From Sphingopyxis alaskensis RB2256 (GTDB taxonomy: Bacteria; Pseudomonadota; Alphaproteobacteria; Sphingomonadales; Sphingomonadaceae): a stretch of DNA of 64,000 nucleotides. This document shows positions 62,366 through 64,000 of this stretch, piece after piece. Numbering within the stretch: the stretch's first letter is position 1; every line of letters starts with the position of its first letter. The position numbers and the translations under genes are program-made. The stretch covers positions 3,227,001 to 3,291,000 of the forward strand of contig NC_008048.1 of NCBI RefSeq assembly GCF_000013985.1, written 5' to 3'. The notes beneath the pieces were generated by a model. That model did not search any database. It saw nothing but the letters and a program-made list of their open reading frames with translations, and had not been told where the DNA came from.

Positions 62366-64000
62366 GTGACCGCGACACGCTCCCGCATCGCCGCTTTGGC
62401 CGACCGCTGGCCAAAGTCCCTCGCCCTGTTGCTCGGCGCCGTTTCGGCGACGGGCTTCGCGCCGCTGCACCTCTGGCCGCTGACCTTGCTCGCGCTCGGC
62501 GGCTGGATGGCGATCGTCGCGCGCAGCCCGCGCGGCTGGCGCGCCTTCGGGACCGGCTGGGCGTTCGGCGTCGGTCATTTCGTCGTCGGCCTCAACTGGA
62601 TCGCGACCGCCTTTACCTATCAGGCGGCGATGCCCGCCTGGCTGGGGTGGATCGCGGTTCTGCTGCTCGCGCTGTATCTCGCGGTGTATCCGGCGCTGGC
62701 GGCGTGGGGGGCGTGGCTGACGCAAAAAATCGTCGCCCCCGCGCAGGGTGGCGGGAGACGCGTGACTCCCGCCACGGCCGCTGGCGGTTTATCCGGCGAC
62801 GATGGCGCAAGGCCGACGGCGGCCCCCGCCTTCGCGGGGGCGACGCTGTCCTTCGTCCTCGCCTTTGCCGCGCTGTGGACGCTCACCGAATGGCTGCGCA
62901 GCTGGGTGTTTACAGGTTTCGCGTGGAATCCGCTTGTCGCAACAACCGGCGACTTTTTGGGCCTGCTGCGATTGATCGGCTCCTATGGTGCGTCGGCCAC
63001 CGTGATATTGGCGGCGGGTTATGTGCTGTGGGTGGTCGGATCGGGTGTGGAACGCATCCGAAGAAAAGATTCGCTCCCGGAACCGAGTCCTCAATCCCAG
63101 CTTCAACAACAATTGGCTGCTGGTGCTGTCATCGCCGGCTTTCTGGCTTTGGTCTATCTGCTGCCAGACCATTCGTCCTCACCACCGGCAGCGGCGGATG
63201 CCACCCCCATCACCGTCGTCCAGCCCAATATCGGCCAGCAGGACAAATGGGAGGGGAGCAAGGCCGACGCCAATTTCGCCAAGCTCGCGCGGCTGACGAC
63301 GCCGATGGACGACACGCCGCGGCTGATCCTGTGGCCCGAGGCGGCGGTGCCCGACTATCTCGAATGGGGCTATCCCGCCATCTATTACGAGCGCTCGCCC
63401 GCCGAGGCGCGGCGGCGGATCACCGACCTGATGAACGCGGGCGACGTGATGCTGCTCGGCGCGCTCAAGCTCGAAATGGACGAGGGGGGCGAGGTCGTCG
63501 GCGCGCGCAACGCGGTGATGACGCTTCACGCCGATGGCACGCTGGGGCCGCGCTATGACAAGGCGCATCTCGTTCCCTATGGCGAATATCTGCCGATGCG
63601 ACCCGTCCTCTCGGCGATCGGACTGTCGCGGCTTGCGCCCGGCGACATCGATTTCTGGCCCGGCCCGGGACCGCGCACGATCGACCTCGGCGCCTTCGGC
63701 CGCATCGGCCTGCAAATCTGTTACGAGATCATCTTTTCGGGGCAGGTCGTCGACCGTGACCATCGCCCCGCCTTCATCTTCAATCCGTCGAACGACGCCT
63801 GGTTCGGATCGTGGGGGCCGCCGCAGCATCTGGCGCAGGCCCGCCTGCGCGCGATCGAGGAGGGGCTGCCCGTCGTCCGCGCGACGCCGACGGGGATCAG
63901 CGCGGTGATCGATGCCGACGGCCGCATCGTGCAATCGCTGCCGATGCACGCCGCGGGGCGTATCGACACGATCGTGCCGCCCGCGCACGAACCGACGCTT
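62366..64000 (+). CDS. lnt: apolipoprotein N-acyltransferase (3' end cut)
   Basis: Adds the third acyl chain to lipoproteins in the inner membrane. At least 545 codons are present, cut by the window end. Several N-terminal helices are followed by the nitrilase domain. The catalytic residues are visible as Glu325 in WPEAAVP, Lys399 in YDKAHLVPYGEYLP and Cys452 in QICYEIIF. The start GTG at 62366 has CGCTAA ten bases upstream and no SD. Residues about 122-160 come from an in-frame REP-like insertion. The numbering is about 60 residues ahead of E. coli Lnt. Confidence 0.92.
   Translation, partial: MTATRSRIAALADRWPKSLALLLGAVSATGFAPLHLWPLTLLALGGWMAIVARSPRGWRAFGTGWAFGVGHFVVGLNWIATAFTYQAAMPAWLGWIAVLLLALYLAVYPALAAWGAWLTQKIVAPAQGGGRRVTPATAAGGLSGDDGARPTAAPAFAGATLSFVLAFAALWTLTEWLRSWVFTGFAWNPLVATTGDFLGLLRLIGSYGASATVILAAGYVLWVVGSGVERIRRKDSLPEPSPQSQLQQQLAAGAVIAGFLALVYLLPDHSSSPPAAADATPITVVQPNIGQQDKWEGSKADANFAKLARLTTPMDDTPRLILWPEAAVPDYLEWGYPAIYYERSPAEARRRITDLMNAGDVMLLGALKLEMDEGGEVVGARNAVMTLHADGTLGPRYDKAHLVPYGEYLPMRPVLSAIGLSRLAPGDIDFWPGPGPRTIDLGAFGRIGLQICYEIIFSGQVVDRDHRPAFIFNPSNDAWFGSWGPPQHLAQARLRAIEEGLPVVRATPTGISAVIDADGRIVQSLPMHAAGRIDTIVPPAHEPTL
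62731..62845. repeat. REP-like inverted repeat inside lnt
   Basis: CGTCGCCCCCGCG (62731-62743) is the perfect complement of CGCGGGGGCGACG (62833-62845). This 13-bp pair is the same end type seen in the intergenic REP-like repeats. The reading frame of lnt stays open through it, giving a Gly/Ala/Thr-rich stretch. Confidence 0.7.

Noticed and set aside
1..64000. tRNA, rRNA or CRISPR arrays
   Set aside because: No cloverleaf-like gene with a typical T-loop, no rRNA segment and no regularly spaced identical repeats with unique spacers were seen by eye.

Overview
The window is 64 kb of GC-rich bacterial chromosome. Gene content points to a sphingomonad alphaproteobacterium, most like Sphingopyxis or a close relative (an inference, since no rRNA is present). 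The clues are two TonB-dependent receptors, a crtY-crtI-crtB carotenoid locus, an UrcA-family protein, ergothioneine genes egtB-egtD, GluQRS, paired acyl-CoA dehydrogenases and an rpe/heparinase/purH neighbourhood. No tRNA, rRNA, CRISPR array, prophage or transposase gene was seen. Most of the window is core chromosome with short gaps and many start/stop overlaps.

Layout. 1-4.6 kb: lipid-type catabolism (two SDRs, two acyl-CoA dehydrogenases, edge of a sugar/cation symporter). 4.6-9.1 kb: a lipoprotein, PEP carboxylase (minus), a YbaY-type lipoprotein and an HNH nuclease. 9.3-14.6 kb: GluQRS, a twin-TM protein, a PduO-type cobalamin adenosyltransferase, egtB-egtD and a 3-hydroxyacyl-CoA dehydrogenase. 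14.6-17.5 kb: small envelope proteins (MliC-like, crystallin-like) and a CNT nucleoside transporter. 17.6-21.7 kb: a tight operon yhhQ-argB-yggT-folD-lipoprotein-marC. 21.7-28.9 kb: a long hairpin, a 271-bp MITE-like element, an OmpA lipoprotein, a CNNM/CorC protein, a helix-hairpin-helix protein, purD and xseA (divergent, with overlapping start codons), DUF2093 and an M23 peptidase. 29.2-35.4 kb: an accessory-looking block with a 1020-aa TonB receptor, a sulfotransferase-like protein, an Asp/Asn beta-hydroxylase with TPRs, and two tandem paralogous secreted 104-aa proteins. 35.7-40.6 kb: TetR plus an OMF-HlyD-MFS efflux system. 40.7-44.3 kb: an ABC-F ATPase, hppD and a VOC protein. 44.4-47.4 kb: UrcA divergent from a SARP/BTAD-type regulator, with a striking array of 11-bp phased repeats between them. 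47.3-55.5 kb: purH, then a divergent phytase/TonB receptor pair with a three-unit PHO-box-like site, the second MITE copy, heparinase II/III and rpe. 55.8-61.1 kb: a six-gene minus-strand operon crtY-crtI-LOG-crtB-pnuC-NR kinase-like. 61.2-64 kb: a membrane hydroxylase, DUF2141 and lnt (cut by the window end), the last carrying an in-frame REP-like insertion.

The most notable points are: (i) the SARP-type repeat array; (ii) the phytase/TonB receptor cassette, apparently phosphate-regulated and lying between genes I recall as adjacent in relatives; (iii) two copies of a 271-bp terminal-inverted-repeat element, one of which supplies the stop codon of a receptor gene; (iv) the receptor/sulfotransferase-like/hydroxylase cluster with the tandem secreted proteins; (v) NAD-precursor salvage and LOG genes fused translationally into a carotenoid operon. 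Several palindromic REP-like families sit in the gaps. Coordinates come from reading the sequence; family names are from memory of motifs, with no database search.
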